A DNA stretch of 64,000 nt from Aptenodytes patagonicus (GCF_965638725.1 NC_134950.1:32426932-32490931); one strand, 5' to 3'. Counted from the first letter of the stretch, positions 22,691 to 36,719 are shown. A program made the numbers and translations. Notes: generated by a model from the sequence alone, not told the origin.

Positions 22691-25600
22691 GCACCAACTA
22701 CACTCTTAAGTGGCTGTGCTGGATGGGTGGTAGGACCACCTCTGTGCCACCTTCTGTGCAGACAGACTTTTTTTAAGAGAGCCTGTTCTAAAATAACAGT
22801 TCTCTAGTTTGTTCTTTAAAAATTTGAAAAAGATTCTCCATTCTCCTCTGAAAAAAGGATATCAACATATTCTTGGCAGCTTATGTCTGCATCCTCAGTT
22901 CACTCCCGCTTTTTCACCTTCATCTCTTATATGCTCCCTGGATTGTTCAGCAGGGACGCGGTATCTGTCATTGTCTCCTGTTCCTGCAGGATGTGTGCAA
23001 AAGAGCAGTTATTTCATCTCTGTTCTGACCATGTATGTGAAACATAAGGAAAAATCTCATTCTTGGCAGCAACTTGAGCCTCTAAATGTTGGACAAATAC
23101 TGCTTATTGTGCAAGCCTCTTGTCTTGCTATTTCTAAGTATTTCCTGTCCTTTAAAGCCTGGTTCTTACTAGCTCCATTTCCGAGCCATTTGTAGCTAGC
23201 ATCGTGTCCCATGTGCCTCCATGGAATAGCAGACGAGGTGCTGAGCTTAGCTGTTGTACTAATGGGCCTTAAGCGGTATCATATCCTAGACTTAAGGCAG
23301 GAGACTTTTATCAACACAAGCCTACAGAGAGGCCTTTTGTTGTAAACCACAACGGTACGGTGTGCCACTGTGTGTGTTCCCTCCTCCTGGCGAGTTTCTT
23401 CCTGGAAACAAACCCCACCAAATGTGCTGCTTTTTATGCACGCGGGAGCAGTGGAGCTGTTATCGGTGACCTTAGCCTTCTCTTCTTGGCTTGCAAGCTA
23501 ATTTTGTATTAATTACAGGCATAGCTTTAATCTTTGACAGTGGAGCAGCAACAGTAGAGTTATCCTTTGACTGTTGATGTCCAATTTGTTTCTATCCCCT
23601 GACTCTCTGTTTGCAAAATAAAGACTGAAGCATTTTTCATATAAATTTATTTCCTATTAACGATTTTTAAAATTCACAAAGAGCCTGATCTTAGATATAC
23701 TGGTACTGCCTTCTCAGTGTAAATACTATTGCTCTAGTGTGATCCTTGGAGACCACAGGTGGGTTTCCAGGTCAGGGAGAAAGTTTTTTGAGGTGAAAGA
23801 GGAGCAGTCTTAGCATAAGTTGTTTGATTTTCCTGAAGGAGAAGGAAAGGTGTCATTTTAGGAGAGGACGAAATCCAAACCTTTACACTCCCCAAATTAA
23901 AGGTATGCACTAGAGCTTAGGTACTGTTTAAGTTTTGAATATACTTGCAATATTAGAGACTTCAAAAGAGAAACAGCTGCATGCGTGAATAGAGTGGCCT
24001 TAGTGAGCTGCAAAATGGGTGAAAGTTTCTTCTTTTAAAATGTGACCTGGGAAGTGGATGTAGACTTAGGTGGGAACAAGTTTAACCAAGAGAGAGGCAG
24101 ATATTCCTTCCTACAGAAAAAGAGATTTTGTTCTTTGGATTTGGTACGCAAAGTCTTCTGTGTGGGAAGAAAAAGTGCTTGGGAGGATTGGAGTTCATAC
24201 GGCATTTTAAGTATTTTTAGAGTATTTAGGAAGGTTCAGAAACAAACCTCATTATTAACCAAAAGGTTGCAAAGGTTGACAGGCCAAAGTGTACATGAAC
24301 AATAGCTGTTGAGAAGATTTCCATGATAAGTGAAAATGTGGATTTCTTACCACTTTGGAATTTGCATGTTCATACTCCGTTGTGGCTTCAGAGGGATTAT
24401 ACATGCAAACCCCTGGTGCAGAGAGGTGACTGCATGTATAGAGTGACACTTGGTACTATGTTTGCTCTTTATTATACAAGAGGTATGTTTATTTTTAGTT
24501 TTGCTTATGTAAAAAATGCGATGCTCCTAAAACTGAGAAGAAATATTCTGGTATTTCAATCTTTTTATTGCAGCTAATTGATATGAGACAGTGATGCTAA
24601 TATCTGTAGCTAATAAGAAAATAAATCAGATCTTTTTTTCTGTCATATATTTTATTTGTCTTATACTGCACAGGTGGCATGAGCAGTAAACTCAAGAATT
24701 ACACTCCTGTTGCATTTAGGCAAACTTACCATTTGTAATACAAAGAAAATAGACACTAAGACTTCAAAGAGCTTCAGAAAATGTCTGAATTACAGCGTGT
24801 ACATATCTTAACTTTTAGGGCTTTTTAGACACTGAGGTACCTTTCCCACACCCAAATAACAGCAGACCAGGTGAAAACAGGAGAAAGTCAGGAGGGAGAA
24901 AATGGATGTACTCAGACTTGGCATGGGAGGCTGCTTGAACACATTGTAAAAGTCATATAAGGCATCTGTATCCGTATATAAGCAAGCAGAAACAGTGATC
25001 TGCTGAAAGCACAAATGTTAGGAGTTATTCAGACTACAAAGGATATCCTCGAGCATATGGGCATCTGCACCTAATGATTCCAACAAAAAAACCAGCCAGA
25101 CTGTGTTGAATTGCATGCAAACTGAGCATGAAGATCTGAAAAGGACTTCGAAGAGCAAGGAGTCTGCAACATAAAAGTAAATGATGAACTGTGTATATAT
25201 CTATCAAAAGGTGGATACCTGTAAAAGCACTGGTGGGCATGCAGGATCACCAGGCAGGACATCAGAAAAATGAGAAGCTAGTTGAATTGGTCATTGCAGG
25301 GGAATTTGGGCAGGTGCTGCGTCGAGTAACGAAGATGAGAAAGTGTCAGACTGCTGAGGTATCACAACAGAAGTGCTGAAAGAAGCTGGAGAATTGAATA
25401 CGGAGGTGTCACCGTATGTGGTACAGAGCACAGTCAGCACTGCTGACAGAAAACACGCCACGCACGTGAATGCCGCAGTTGTGATTTGTGAATCTGAGCA
25501 TTGGATTTCACTTAAAAAACCCTGAAATTTTTCAGAGAAAGCAAGTGGTAATTTTGAACAGGCTGGCAGTGACAGTCCTGGGAGGGTGTGAGCTCCCAGA

Positions 25601-28600
25601 GGGACAGTTTCTCTCCTCAGCCCACTCCAGCTCCCTCCTTTGAACTTCTGCTGCTTTGCTCCCAGGTGGGTGGGCACAGTAGTCCTGCTGCCTTCGGATC
25701 CTGCCGTCCTGCCTGCAAGCCCGTAACTAACTCCACCATCTAAGTCCATCCTCCCCCAAAACGAGCTCATTCTTGACAAGGTATTTATCTTCAGCTTCCC
25801 TCTGATTTGTGAAAGTGGAAAAAAATAATGGGAAAAATGGGTGCTTGGCCTTTTGGATATTTCATGAGAAGGCTGTATTATTTATAAATAATTTATGACT
25901 TTGAAGCTACACACTTTCTCCCCAGGTTATATGTCTTGTATAACTGAACTGTATGATTTACCTTAAATTGCCCATCTGCCATGCATTGTGAATCTCCATA
26001 CAGCGCTGTTTCTCCTCTCCTGTATGGCTTTCACTCGTAGATAAGAGATGTACATAAAATGATTTCTTCATGTAAATGCAATCGGGCTGCGGCTCCAGCA
26101 TCTTGTTATAACATATGTACCAATCCCCTTGAACTGGGCTAGCACCTACCTCAGTAACTGAATCTATTTGTTTGTTGCTGTAGTTTTGGGAATTAGCGGG
26201 GAGCAGGATGCATGCACTGGTGTGCTTTTACTGCGGTCTTTGTAGCCTTACCTTATCCTAAGGCATCTTTGAAAAAACAACAGACAGGGGTCAGCAGTGC
26301 TGCAGCTCAGGCGGGAGCCGGGGCGAGAGCCAGGGGCTGAAGAGGGCTCCCCAAGGACACCCCAATTATCTGCACTGGCCCCGAGCCAGGCAGCCGGCCC
26401 CCACGGGGACAACCCACCCAGGACCCACACAACTGATGTAATTAAAATGTTGCGTAAGCCAGAGAGATAAGGAGCCCTGCCGTTTCAGTCGGTGTCATTC
26501 AGCTTATGACGCAGGGCCTGCCGGGGGTCCGTGAGATGCCGGGGTGTGTGAAGCCCCTGCCCAAGAACAGAGGAACCAAAGCACCTCACAGACCTTTCCT
26601 GCGCCCCTCTGCTCCCAGCGGTCTTAGCCTTGCATTTATACAACGTGGAGTATTTGTTTTACTCCCATTCACTGTTTTTGGCTGAACTTCTTCACTCATG
26701 GTCTCTCCTCCCTGGCGTCACTTTCCATACTCTGTTTGACTTCTCTTTCTATTCTTCCAGCTCCTTTTGTAGCCATCTTATCCCAGCTTCTGTGATCTTC
26801 CTGGCACCTCCTTGTCTCCCCTTTACCTGAAGCATGAATAAATGAGATAATGAGACACAGGCCAGTCGTCACAATTACTTTGTATACGTATGCATATGTA
26901 TGCCCTAACCTGCTCCCTTGTCTCTCATCTTTCTGTCATTTTCTACAGCAGTCTCTGGAGGGTGGGATTATCTTTTGGTGTGTATTTATCGTGTTGACGC
27001 TGCCGCAGTATGACTAGCATTGGCTAACGGTATACATACTTTGAAAAACTAGAGCTGTATTGTAGTGTTCATTTGAGCTAGTAAAGCCTAACAAATTACC
27101 ATGTAGCCTAGCTTGTCATCACCGTCAATAAAATGTTTTCCTGCGTTCAGGTTGTCGTTGCATAGTTTTATATTTTGGAGTTGGAAGGAGAGATAAAATA
27201 TAGTCAGTACGACCTCTAATAATTATTTAATGCTTTTTATACTAATGTTAATGTGTTCTGAATAATGGTTTATGGGAAGGATGTGCTAATTTAGGTAATG
27301 GTGATAGTATTTTATCAGGTGTGTAGTAAATGCAGAAGTTGGAGGGTATTTTTTTTGAAGGCTTCTCCATCTTTCTATAATTACCAGATAGATAATATGA
27401 ACTTGCCAGATCCAACATGCTAATGATTGCCTTCCAGCTTTTAGAGAGACAGAAATTATATACTAGCAGTGTCTGAACGAGATTCTGCTTTGCTAGTGTA
27501 ATAAAACATACAATACTGTGCTCTCTTGCCATTGCGTAAACATCCATGAATATGTCCACCGTCTTTCAATACAGAAAATAATGAAGATGAAGCTAAATTT
27601 ACTTTAGGAGTACTCAAATGGCTATTGATGGCTTGGGAATGCTGGGTTATCAATAGTTGATGAACTGCTTTGCTGTTGTCTGAAACTTTGTAGAGGTGTC
27701 TCATGAATCATTTTCAGATAAAAGGTAAATGCTTTTACTGTCCAATTTTGCTCCTTTTAAATTGCTACATTTTTCAGCTTTGTCTGCAGATTTCCTGAAG
27801 CAAGCTCTCTGTGGCTGAGATGCAGGGTATTTTCTTAGCGAGACGCCTTTTTTTGAACTGGCTCTGAACTGTGCTGCCTGATTAAAGGCAAGTCTGCTAA
27901 GATCGTAGCATGTGATGATCATCTGCTGTGCTCTCTATTCCACAGGCAACTTAGCGCCGGTCTGTGCTGGGCCATTAGGAGGAAGGTAAAGAGAACTGTG
28001 TTTGGGTAATATTCTTAAATATATCACATACCCTCCATGCCTTGCAGTTGGGTCTAGACTAATGGGGAAGAGAACACTTTGGCTGTTATGCCACTAGCCA
28101 TTTTATTAGTTGCATCTTGCTGTATCTCACTTTTAAAGGAATAATTTGCAGCCCACGGATCCCTCTGTGATGAAGAGAGTTCTTTCCAGTATTTATTTTC
28201 TTCTAAAATGTGGTCGGTATGGGAGATTACTACAGAGGAACATGGAGACCTTTCGTCTTTCATACTTACTACTGTTACACTGGGACTATGTAGGCAAAGG
28301 AGCAGCCTGAGGTAGCAGGTCAGCCTTCGGATGAAGAAGGAAAAAAAGCAGAAAGTGGTAGAAGCTGTAGCAACAATATTCCTGAATCTGGAGGAAATCA
28401 TCTAATCCCTAGCTAATATAAAACACTCCTAAAATTACCAGAGCTTTTGAACTTCGTTTCTTTGTTTAGAAGTAACCAGTGCAGCCCCAAGGCAAGGAGT
28501 GGCGTGAATTTACTGGGATATTGCTACAGAAAGGTCTCTGGAGATAGGAGGCAGTAACCTCACCTCTTTCTTTGGCTCGAAAGCTGCAAACCAGATCACA

Positions 28601-30263
28601 CATTGTTGGAGAGTACTCTGCAGGACGTAGGGAAATTCTGGGAAAAAGCTTTTATAAGTTTATTCTGATTTATTCTGAAAATTCATAAATTAGATACCGC
28701 TATTAATAGTGTGTGTTTTATACTGTTCAGTGTTCCGAGTGAGAGGTGAGGCTCAAGTTCTCCTGCACTTCTTTCAAGGTGCATATAGTAAACTCTTGCC
28801 AGATACCTTCTTGTATCATAAGTTTCAGTATCTGTAACAGTTGGACTTCTCTAGCTAAGGTGAGGACTGAAAAAAACGTTGCCTAGGCTTTAAGGGTGAT
28901 TTGGGCACAGAACCCCCAGTTCATGGGTAGGTGGAATACCAGGAAATTGGATTTTATGGTTTTGGATGACTGCTGCTTATTATCTGGCTTTTCCTATCTC
29001 TCCCCCACCCCAGATCTTCCCTTGATCTTGCTCTAGCCGAATATATGAAATTAGACTTTATTGGAATTACTGCATCAGGCAGCGGTGAAGCCTCCCACAC
29101 ACACTTTTTTCCAGTAGCTAAGAGGCTGCTGTCGACATCTAAGTGTATTGCTGAGTTACTTTAAAAACTACTTCCGTACTGGGTCATGGGAAAGGTTTTC
29201 AGCGCAGTATTTTACCCTGATGCATCTATAACTCTAGCAGCAGCCATCAGCAGCACCACTTCTGCAGCTTTTTCAATAAAGAAATAAATCTCACAGTCAT
29301 TTTTCCTGGGCTCTGCACACCAGTTCCATGAATTAAAATGCACAAAGAGATTACAGCATAAGGGGGGTGGTTGTGTACCTACCAGTTACCATGGAAATAA
29401 TTCAGGGCACACTGAGCCTAGTGGACTCCGGAGCACTAGTGTCCCCCCTCTTCTTGTCTCTCTCCCTAGCAGCACCATTTCTGCAGGAACAGCACCTGGG
29501 TGTGGGGTTCAAAGGGAGCCCCCCACATCCCTGCTTCGCTTGCCAGCCTCTGGAAGCCTGGGGAGGGGTGTAGTGACAAGAGCGCCTGAGTATTTCTGGC
29601 AGGTTTCAGACCTTTGTTTACTTCAGTGGGTGTTTTTACTCCTTCCATCACAAGCACCAAAAAGATCTGGCCATCCATCTTGCTTGCCTCTCATGCAGTT
29701 TGCCAGCCTTGTGCCTGTCTTGTCCAGCAGAAGTTGAGGGTCATTTATTCCACCCCCATGGTTGTACCTGGAGAGCACTAGCTGTGCTAGAGGCAGTGCA
29801 AGGATGGGAGGCATCAACACCCTGCAGAGCTACAGCTGACTCCTCACAGCCTCCAGCAGACGCTGGGTGGGAGAGATTACGAGGCAGGCCTGTCAGTTTT
29901 CCACAGGAGTATGGACTTCCTACGGCAGACCCTCGAGCCGTTGACGTGTCTAAGAAAGACAATCTGAACAAAATCCACAGCTCACGTAAATTGGTATAGT
30001 CTCCTTAACAGGCACAGAGCGTTATCGTTTCATAGTCTGAAAGAACTATACTGTAGTATCAGTCCATTTTATTACTCTACTGTTTTGTGCTATTGGTGCC
30101 AGCAGAGCTGAGAAATGAGGTAAAGCAAAGGATATGTTCTAGCCCAGTTGTCCCCAAAGTGTATGTTTTGCTGTGGTTACATACCTGCACTCCTTCATGG
30201 ACTTGACTCTGGAGGGGAATATGCTTTGGTGGTACAGATTCTTCTGCATAGTTCTACCGAAAG

Positions 30264-30880
30264 ATGGTCTCTTCTGACCTTCTCCTTTTGACTAGACCTG
30301 TTTCTTTCTTCTCCTATGTTGTTTGTCTTTTCCTAAGCCTTATTCTTGCCTCTTTTCTTCACTTTTACAACTCTCCTAAGTGTATTTCCCTCCACAGCCA
30401 CTCTTCCTATCTTAGCAATCTGTCCATTTTCCCTTTTTGCCCAAATGGACTTACATTATTTTCCTATCTTTCGCTTGACTCCCCACTGTTGCCAGCCTCC
30501 CGTGCAACTCTCAGGTCTCTGTTACTGCAGCCTCAGCGCTGTGTCCTCCTGTCTCTGCCAAGCCAGTGCCAGTCTCCCTTTGTACCAGCTGCATGTTGGA
30601 TGGGTCTCAGCTCACCCTGTTCTCATCCAAATAATTCCTGATCTCACTCTCCTTTTCACCCATTTTTTTCTCCTTAGCTTTTGCTTAGGGTGACGGACTC
30701 TCTCACCCTCCTTCCTCGCTACTCTCGCCCTCCTTCAGCTTTTCTCTCTGACTCCCCAGCCAAATTTCCTTGCCTATGCTCATCCATCATCTTCCCCACG
30801 TCTCTCTCAGTCCCAATTTTCCCCTCTTTTTCTTACTCTTCTCCTGTTTCCTTACTCTTGTTCCTGTTTTCACAGGATTA
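30264..30880 (+). repeat. Pyrimidine-rich stretch of about 600 bp
   Basis: The plus strand is dominated by C and T with few purines over several hundred bases, giving Ser/Leu/Phe-rich chance frames of up to 136 codons. It is not a simple tandem repeat. Similar shorter stretches occur at about 8,150-8,345 and 26,690-26,830. Confidence 0.6.
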
Positions 30881-31020
30881 CGCCTTTCCCATTTCAGAAG
30901 GCAGTAAAAAGCATCTCTCAGACATGAAGCTTTTTCCTGGGTCACGTCAAGTCCCTGCTTCAAAGAGTAGAGATACTAGAGCTTCTCAAAGAAAAAGGAT
31001 GCCAAGACCTTTTAACTTGG

Positions 31021-31050
31021 GCAGTGAAAAGTACTGCAGTGAAAAGTACT
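31021..31050. repeat. Perfect tandem duplication of a 15-mer
   Basis: GCAGTGAAAAGTACT occurs twice, back to back and without mismatch. It is probably a recent slippage or small tandem duplication. Confidence 0.85.
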
Positions 31051-31469
31051 TTTCTTTGTCTTTATTTTCAGCAACATGTGCATCGTTTTAATGGAGATAC
31101 CCAAAATGACATTTAGCGAGAGACTGTATTTTTTAACAGTTGAAAGTGGCTCTGGAAAGGGGGAAGTGCCAGACAGCTGTAATAAGCAATGCTGCTGCCA
31201 TCCTCACCTCTAGTACTTATCATCAGGAAATGCCATTACAGTCTTCCAAGTCCTTTTTCTCAACATGTTGGCAAATATGTAGTCTTGGGAAGATTTAATA
31301 TGATTCTGCAAATTTTACAAGGCTCCCAGCAGAGTCAGTTGTCCAAGGAGAAGGAGGTGCGTGAGCAGTGAACTTCTGTCTGCCTTGGTGGCTTGTAAGA
31401 GTCAGTTGGAGAGTGAGAGCCCCACTTTGGAGTTCAACATTGTTTGCGAGTCCCTTGATGGTAGGACTG

Positions 31470-31518
31470 CATGTGTGTGTGTATAAATATATATTGATTT
31501 ATTTATTTTATATATATC
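31470..31518. repeat. (TG)n followed by AT-rich microsatellite
   Basis: A TGTGTGTGTG run passes into TATAAATATATATT and then TTTATATATATAT. It is a compound dinucleotide microsatellite. Confidence 0.75.
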
Positions 31519-32928
31519 TGTATGACCTAATCATCCTTGCTCCAAGACTAGTTCTGTATACATAAATCAAAAAAATAAAACACACCTCACAAATTACAGG
31601 AGCCTATATCACTGTAGCCTTCCCATTTTATAGAAGGGTCAGACTGGGATGCTGATATCCAGACAGAGGGTTGGCAATACTGTAGAAAATTCACAACTGT
31701 TGAAAAAGATTTTTGGATTTTTAATGGATAAACTCAGAGGGCAGTTCTGCCAACCTTATATTGTACGAGGTCTGTCTGTCATGTTGTACTTTTTCCCAGA
31801 TAGTAAAAGGAAGACATGATCCCCAGTGAGTTAATAAGAATAATTCTTTCATGCCAGGAAAAAAGTGAAAGGAAAAATGAGCTGCATAAGATTTGCCAGT
31901 GACATTTAAAGTCTAAATCTGAGTTTGTCTGAGTAATTTATCTTTGGGTATTTGCAGGAGGGACAGTAGGAGAATATGAATGAGTGCATCTCAGTTAAGT
32001 CTGAGCTTTCTGATCAGTGAAGCGAATTTTTGGTGACTCCATCTGGCTGGAAGATCTATCTGTGTGATCTCTTCTCCAGCAGATTCAAGATAACACTAGG
32101 AGGAGTTCTTTGATTATCAGAGCATGGGAATTACTCCAGTGCAGTATCACCCTGAGACACCACTTTCTTTCAGTGACAGGTGATGTTTCTGGGATGTTAG
32201 AGCTGATTTCCTCCTGCTGCACTGAACATGCGTACACCAGATTTTCTTTGGCAATATTAAACCTATCCACCTTCTGTATCTGTTGCTGGTGAGGAGAAAA
32301 ATTAAAATAGAGTATCCATGTAGAGAACATAGCAAGTACAAAGGGACCGATGGAGAAGAATGTGTTTATCAACTTCATTAATATTTCTTTTACAATCTGC
32401 TTGGATTCTTGGAGTTTTTGTGAACTACTTTTTGAAACATGTAGAAAATGATTAGGCTGACATTAATTAAAGTCTTTCCTGAACGTAGAGATTCTTTCTC
32501 AGAGAGCGTAGCAATTTTTATTTCCCACTACTGTTGGCTCTGTGCTTGCACATGTGTTTGCAGTATCCCATTGAGCAACCTCACACTTCTGTCAAGACTC
32601 CTCTTTGCAACATGCAGTGTTGCATGTGAGCCTACCAGCAGTCCTGCATCCAGACCTTCCTTTAATTTCTAGGAATAAGATTCAGCTTATTCTTGTGAGT
32701 ACGAGAAGTTAACTAATGGAGCCAACATCAGTCTTCTGTGAATTGCCTACCACTTTGGCATGTTACCTGTGTGTAACCATCAGAAAGCAGCTATGCGCAT
32801 CAGTCCTTGCTCGGAGGGAGAACAAGAAAGGACTGTGCAGCCGTGGGAGTCGTGGTTCAGCAGGGTTTCGTCTGGTGCCTGGGGAAATGTGGGCTGGGGA
32901 AGACAGTCTCTACCCTTTCCTGCGCCAG

Positions 32929-33002
32929 AGCATGTTCTGGTCCATAGGAGGAGGGTCCACCTGCCACATGGCACTTTTGGGAGATGGCTGCGTTTCCAAC
33001 AG
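32929..33002 (+). CDS. Candidate 74-bp exon, unknown product
   Basis: A pyrimidine-rich acceptor (CTACCCTTTCCTGCGCCAG) and a strong donor CCAACAG/GTGAGA (donor at 33,003) bound 74 bp. One phase (one base in, none out) is open with coding-like codon choice and a basic, aromatic peptide. A second phase is also open. It leaves in phase 0, which matches the exon candidate at 36,720-36,779. It lies about 125 bp upstream of a CR1 fragment. The product is not recognised. Confidence 0.25.
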
Positions 33003-33127
33003 GTGAGACTGGAGCACTATGTTTATTCTTCAGCCTGTGCTTGTTTCTCATCTGCTTTTCCCCGCAGTTGCACATCACATAGAGTCACATGAAATACAGC
33101 TGTTTCGCCAGCTGTTTGCTGGTGAAA

Positions 33128-33545
33128 GGGCTGGAAGGCATGTCCTATAAGGAGCAGCGGAGGACTCTGGGTTTGTCTAGTTTGGAGAAAAGGAGGCTGA
33201 GGGGCGACCTCATTGCTCTGTACAGCTTCCTGAGGAGGGGAAGTGGAGAGGGAGGTGCTGATCTCTTCTCCCTGGTATCCAGTGATAGGACGCGTGGGAA
33301 TGGTTCAAAGCTGCACCAGCGGAGGTTTAGACTGGACATTAGGAAGCATTTCTTTACCGACAGGGTGGTCAGACACTGGAACAGGCTTCCTAGAGAGGTG
33401 GTCAATGCCCCAAGCCTGTTCAAGAGGCATTTGGACAATGCCCTTAATAACATGCTTTATCTTTTGGTCAGCCCTGAATTGGTCAGGCAGTTGAACTAGA
33501 TGATCATTTTAGGTCCCTTCCAACTGAACTATTCTATTCTACTAT
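33128..33545 (+). mobile_element. 5'-truncated CR1 LINE with intact C-terminal frame and 3' end
   Basis: The plus strand encodes the C-terminal part of CR1 ORF2 without a stop: [20 protein letters not shown] near the start, then the R-T-R-G-N-G and [10 protein letters not shown] blocks, ending in a stop at 33,497-33,499. A CR1-type 3' UTR follows and ends in ATTCTATTCTACTAT. Compared with the 38.5 kb and 59.0 kb copies it lacks one residue after P-S-L and has a different tail, so it belongs to another CR1 subfamily. It has lost the reverse transcriptase and cannot move by itself. Confidence 0.92.
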
Positions 33546-36500
33546 TTTACAGTCTGGACACTGGCTGTGCAGTGGAATTCACCTGTGCTAATGATACACA
33601 GCAGACCATGAGGTTAACAAAAGCCGTACCTGTGAGACTACATTTGCCTCAGTCACCGCTCCCCTTGCTCTGGAGGAGGTTAGGAGAAAGTAATTTGAGG
33701 TAGCCCTTTCCTACATACAGACTGCATTTCCCGACTTATCCATGCTTATCATTGCAGATCAGGGTAAAGAGTTAGTGTCTGAGTCGCACCTCCATCCAAA
33801 TTCATAAAGATGGGTAGAGGTCATCTTTGTTGACAGGAAATAGTCATGTAGGGTTTCTCACTGTCCATCCACATGGATCATTATGTATGAACTTGCCCCT
33901 TTTACCACATAACTACTGTAGCCTCATCTGTGACATTAGCTTACGTTTGTACAAGCAGTCAGTGCTTTGTTCCTCAGAAACCTGGGGCAGATCAGGAACA
34001 GTCAGGTTTTGGGGGGCGGTTCTGAAGTGAGATGAAGAATTACTTTCTGTGGAGCTTCCCTGCATAATTCACAGGTACATCTTGCTATCCACCTGATCGC
34101 TGCCTGTTTCATTTCACCTCTTGCTCTATCCTGGTTTTCAACATGAGATTCTTAATCATAGCTCATGTCATATCTTCAGGAAATGCCATTATAGTAATCT
34201 CACTGTTGGGTCTTTCGGTGTCTTTCGGTGCTCGCCAGCGCTAAACAATACAGAGGGGACACTGTAAACATTTGAGGTTCCAAATGTCAAACCTCAAGAT
34301 CCTGTTACAAAGAACATAGGACAGCAGCTGGGTTACTCTACAAGCTTTGATTAAAATGAACGTTTGCTGCTTCTTAAATATTTTCTTTGTTTTACTGTGA
34401 TATTTATAAAACCTTTCCTGCCTTAAGTAATTTTTGTGAACTTACTTTTCTATTAACACCCTAACATGGCTGTGTGTAATTGGCATGTGATGAATACATT
34501 TAATGGAGTTTTGTTCTTGAATATGATTCCTTTGGCACTCTTTCTGATTTTTTCTCTTTGCTGTTCACATTGGCCCCCTGAGACACTTTCTGATTTTTTT
34601 GGCATAGCATTCATTTTGATTTCATAGTTGATAGCATTATTGTTTTATCAAATAACCTGATAAATTGTTACAGCAAGACTGCAGCAGCAGCCAAAGCACT
34701 GATGCTTTCTAATGGCGCACTTTACCTCTGCTCTATTATCACTCCCCATTTCATTATTTGCAAGTTGATTACAGCTGCGTTTCTCAGGGGCTATGAAATA
34801 TTCAGCAGCCCGGACTAGCCTGGGGAGAATCACAGGCTTTGCAGTTGAACACCCGCCCTCAAAGGCAAAGAGGAACCAAAAACTTCTCGTGCTTAAAACT
34901 GATGGGGAAATTCCTTCTCTGCTTTAGCTTTATCACAATGCTGACTTAGAGGTGCATGCTAATTAAAAACTGCCGCTTTACTTATGCTTGTCATTGGATG
35001 GGGGGAAGAATAAGAATAAATATACAACTACTGCATTTCTGCCATACTTGCCTGGCTACAGCAAAGAAGGAAAGAAATGTTGGTATAATTGCTTGCCTGT
35101 GTGTCAGTGTGAGGCAGTTGGCATTCTGGGTGGAGTTGGGAAAAAAGCTCTCCATTAAGGGCAAAACTTAACATTACCAGTTATGTTCTCACACTTTGTC
35201 TTTCTGGAGGACTAGCCAGCAATGATTGACTGAAATGTGCAATATTTTACCAAGTAGGAAACAGATAAGATTTTTATAAACAGGATACTTCATCATTAAA
35301 GTAAAGAAACAATTGCTTTGACCTTGACACTGAATGAGTAAGGCCAGCATTGTGATAATTGAGAATGTAGCTAAGCAACAGTTCTCCAGGAGCTTGCACT
35401 GCTTTATTTTTAGTAGACTACACCAGTAAGGCGGGGGGGGGGGGGGAGGCTGAATGAGTAAAGCAACTGGTTAATGCTTACAAAAAAAGAAATTATTTCT
35501 GTCTTTGTGCAAAAAGTTTGAGTTGTAATACGCGCTTATACCGATTTTAATTTAGGTTTACGTCAAAAGAAAGTAATTGAATTAGTATATCCTTCTGTGG
35601 TCTGAACAAGCAGATAGCCTGTCAGTATGCCTGATTTCTTAAGCTGCTTTAGACACTTGAGTCTCTTCTGAAAATTAATGGTGTAGAAGAAATGGCATAT
35701 TCCTTCGGAAATGGTCTATTTTATATCTATTTCTGCTTACTTTGGCGGTGATTAGATTTCCTAATCTTACCGGTTAGCACTGTACAGCCTAATTTATTTG
35801 AAAAGTTGGACAGTAGTTTTAACTAAATTAATTTGGAAAGTCCTTTAAATAAGTTCTTGCAACCACTTGCTGTAGATATGCTCTTAACTTTGGTTTAAAC
35901 TAGTCTTACAATACTATAGCAAGCCAGTTCCCTACAAAGTTAACAGTGTAAGACCCTTTAAATCTGAAATAAACGTCCAGGGAAAGGAAGGTACTTTCTT
36001 CTAGCTAAGTCAATGTACAAAGCAAGTTATTTTAATTTTTCACTTAGGCAATGGAAAGAAAATCAGTCTGAGAAGTTCAACTTTTTTTTTAATTCAGGCA
36101 TTGCAGGATTGATTGCAACCACATGGCCACTCTGTTATCCTGTAACTAAAAGTATGTGTTGCAAGGCTGGTGCTAATGGAAAGTTTGCAACCTCTTTACC
36201 TCTCTCTGTTCCTAGTAAATCTCTCATCACTGACTTGGATGCTCTTTCTTTAGATACCAAACCAATACAATTACTAAGTAACAATGAGTTTCTGCTCATA
36301 GAACTCAAGCAGTTGCAGAAATCTCTCTGAAGATACGGTCACGGCATGGGTATAAACTACCCTAACTTTACATATAGGAGGCTTTAATTCTGATTTGGTC
36401 CATAAAATCCATATTATTGGCAACATTACGTAGGTGAGAGAATAAAAATGTCCTAATTCTCAGCCTAACTTCTTTATCAGATCTTTGAAAATCAGAAGAT

Positions 36501-36719
36501 AGTAAACAGACAAAAATAATAAAAAGGAGTTTAAAAACTGTATTAGTTACTCTCAGGCATTTTAAATACAGGAAGGAGACCTTTTTCTAAAGTACTTTTC
36601 TCTGGATATGACTTTAAATTTGAAGAAACAGGGGATAATATGTATTGTCTGTTATATTCTCATAGTGGGGCATAATTGAATTCAGAATAGTGAATTCTTC
36701 TTTCTTTTTCTTTGCCTAG
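33546..36719. other. Unique AT-rich DNA, no supported gene
   Basis: It contains a short duplicated GTCTTTCGGT near 34,209-34,229 and a run of 14 G at 35,433-35,446. I see no exon with paired splice sites. It is compatible with intron sequence. Confidence 0.45.
35433..35446 (+). repeat. Poly-G run of 14
   Basis: An uninterrupted run of 14 G inside AT-rich DNA. Long G homopolymers are unstable and also error-prone in sequencing. Confidence 0.85.

Larger units (their letters stand above)
22700..32928. other. About 10 kb of unique DNA without a supported gene
   Basis: No repeat family is recognised. Notable content: a 162-codon minus-strand frame at 25,779-25,291; a minus-strand exon-like piece at 28,285-28,054 behind a good acceptor; a 600-bp pyrimidine-rich stretch at about 30,264-30,880; a 15-bp perfect tandem at 31,021-31,050; and a (TG)n/(AT)n region at 31,470-31,518. 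Each is discussed as a finding. The rest is AT-rich non-coding DNA, plausibly intronic. Confidence 0.4.
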
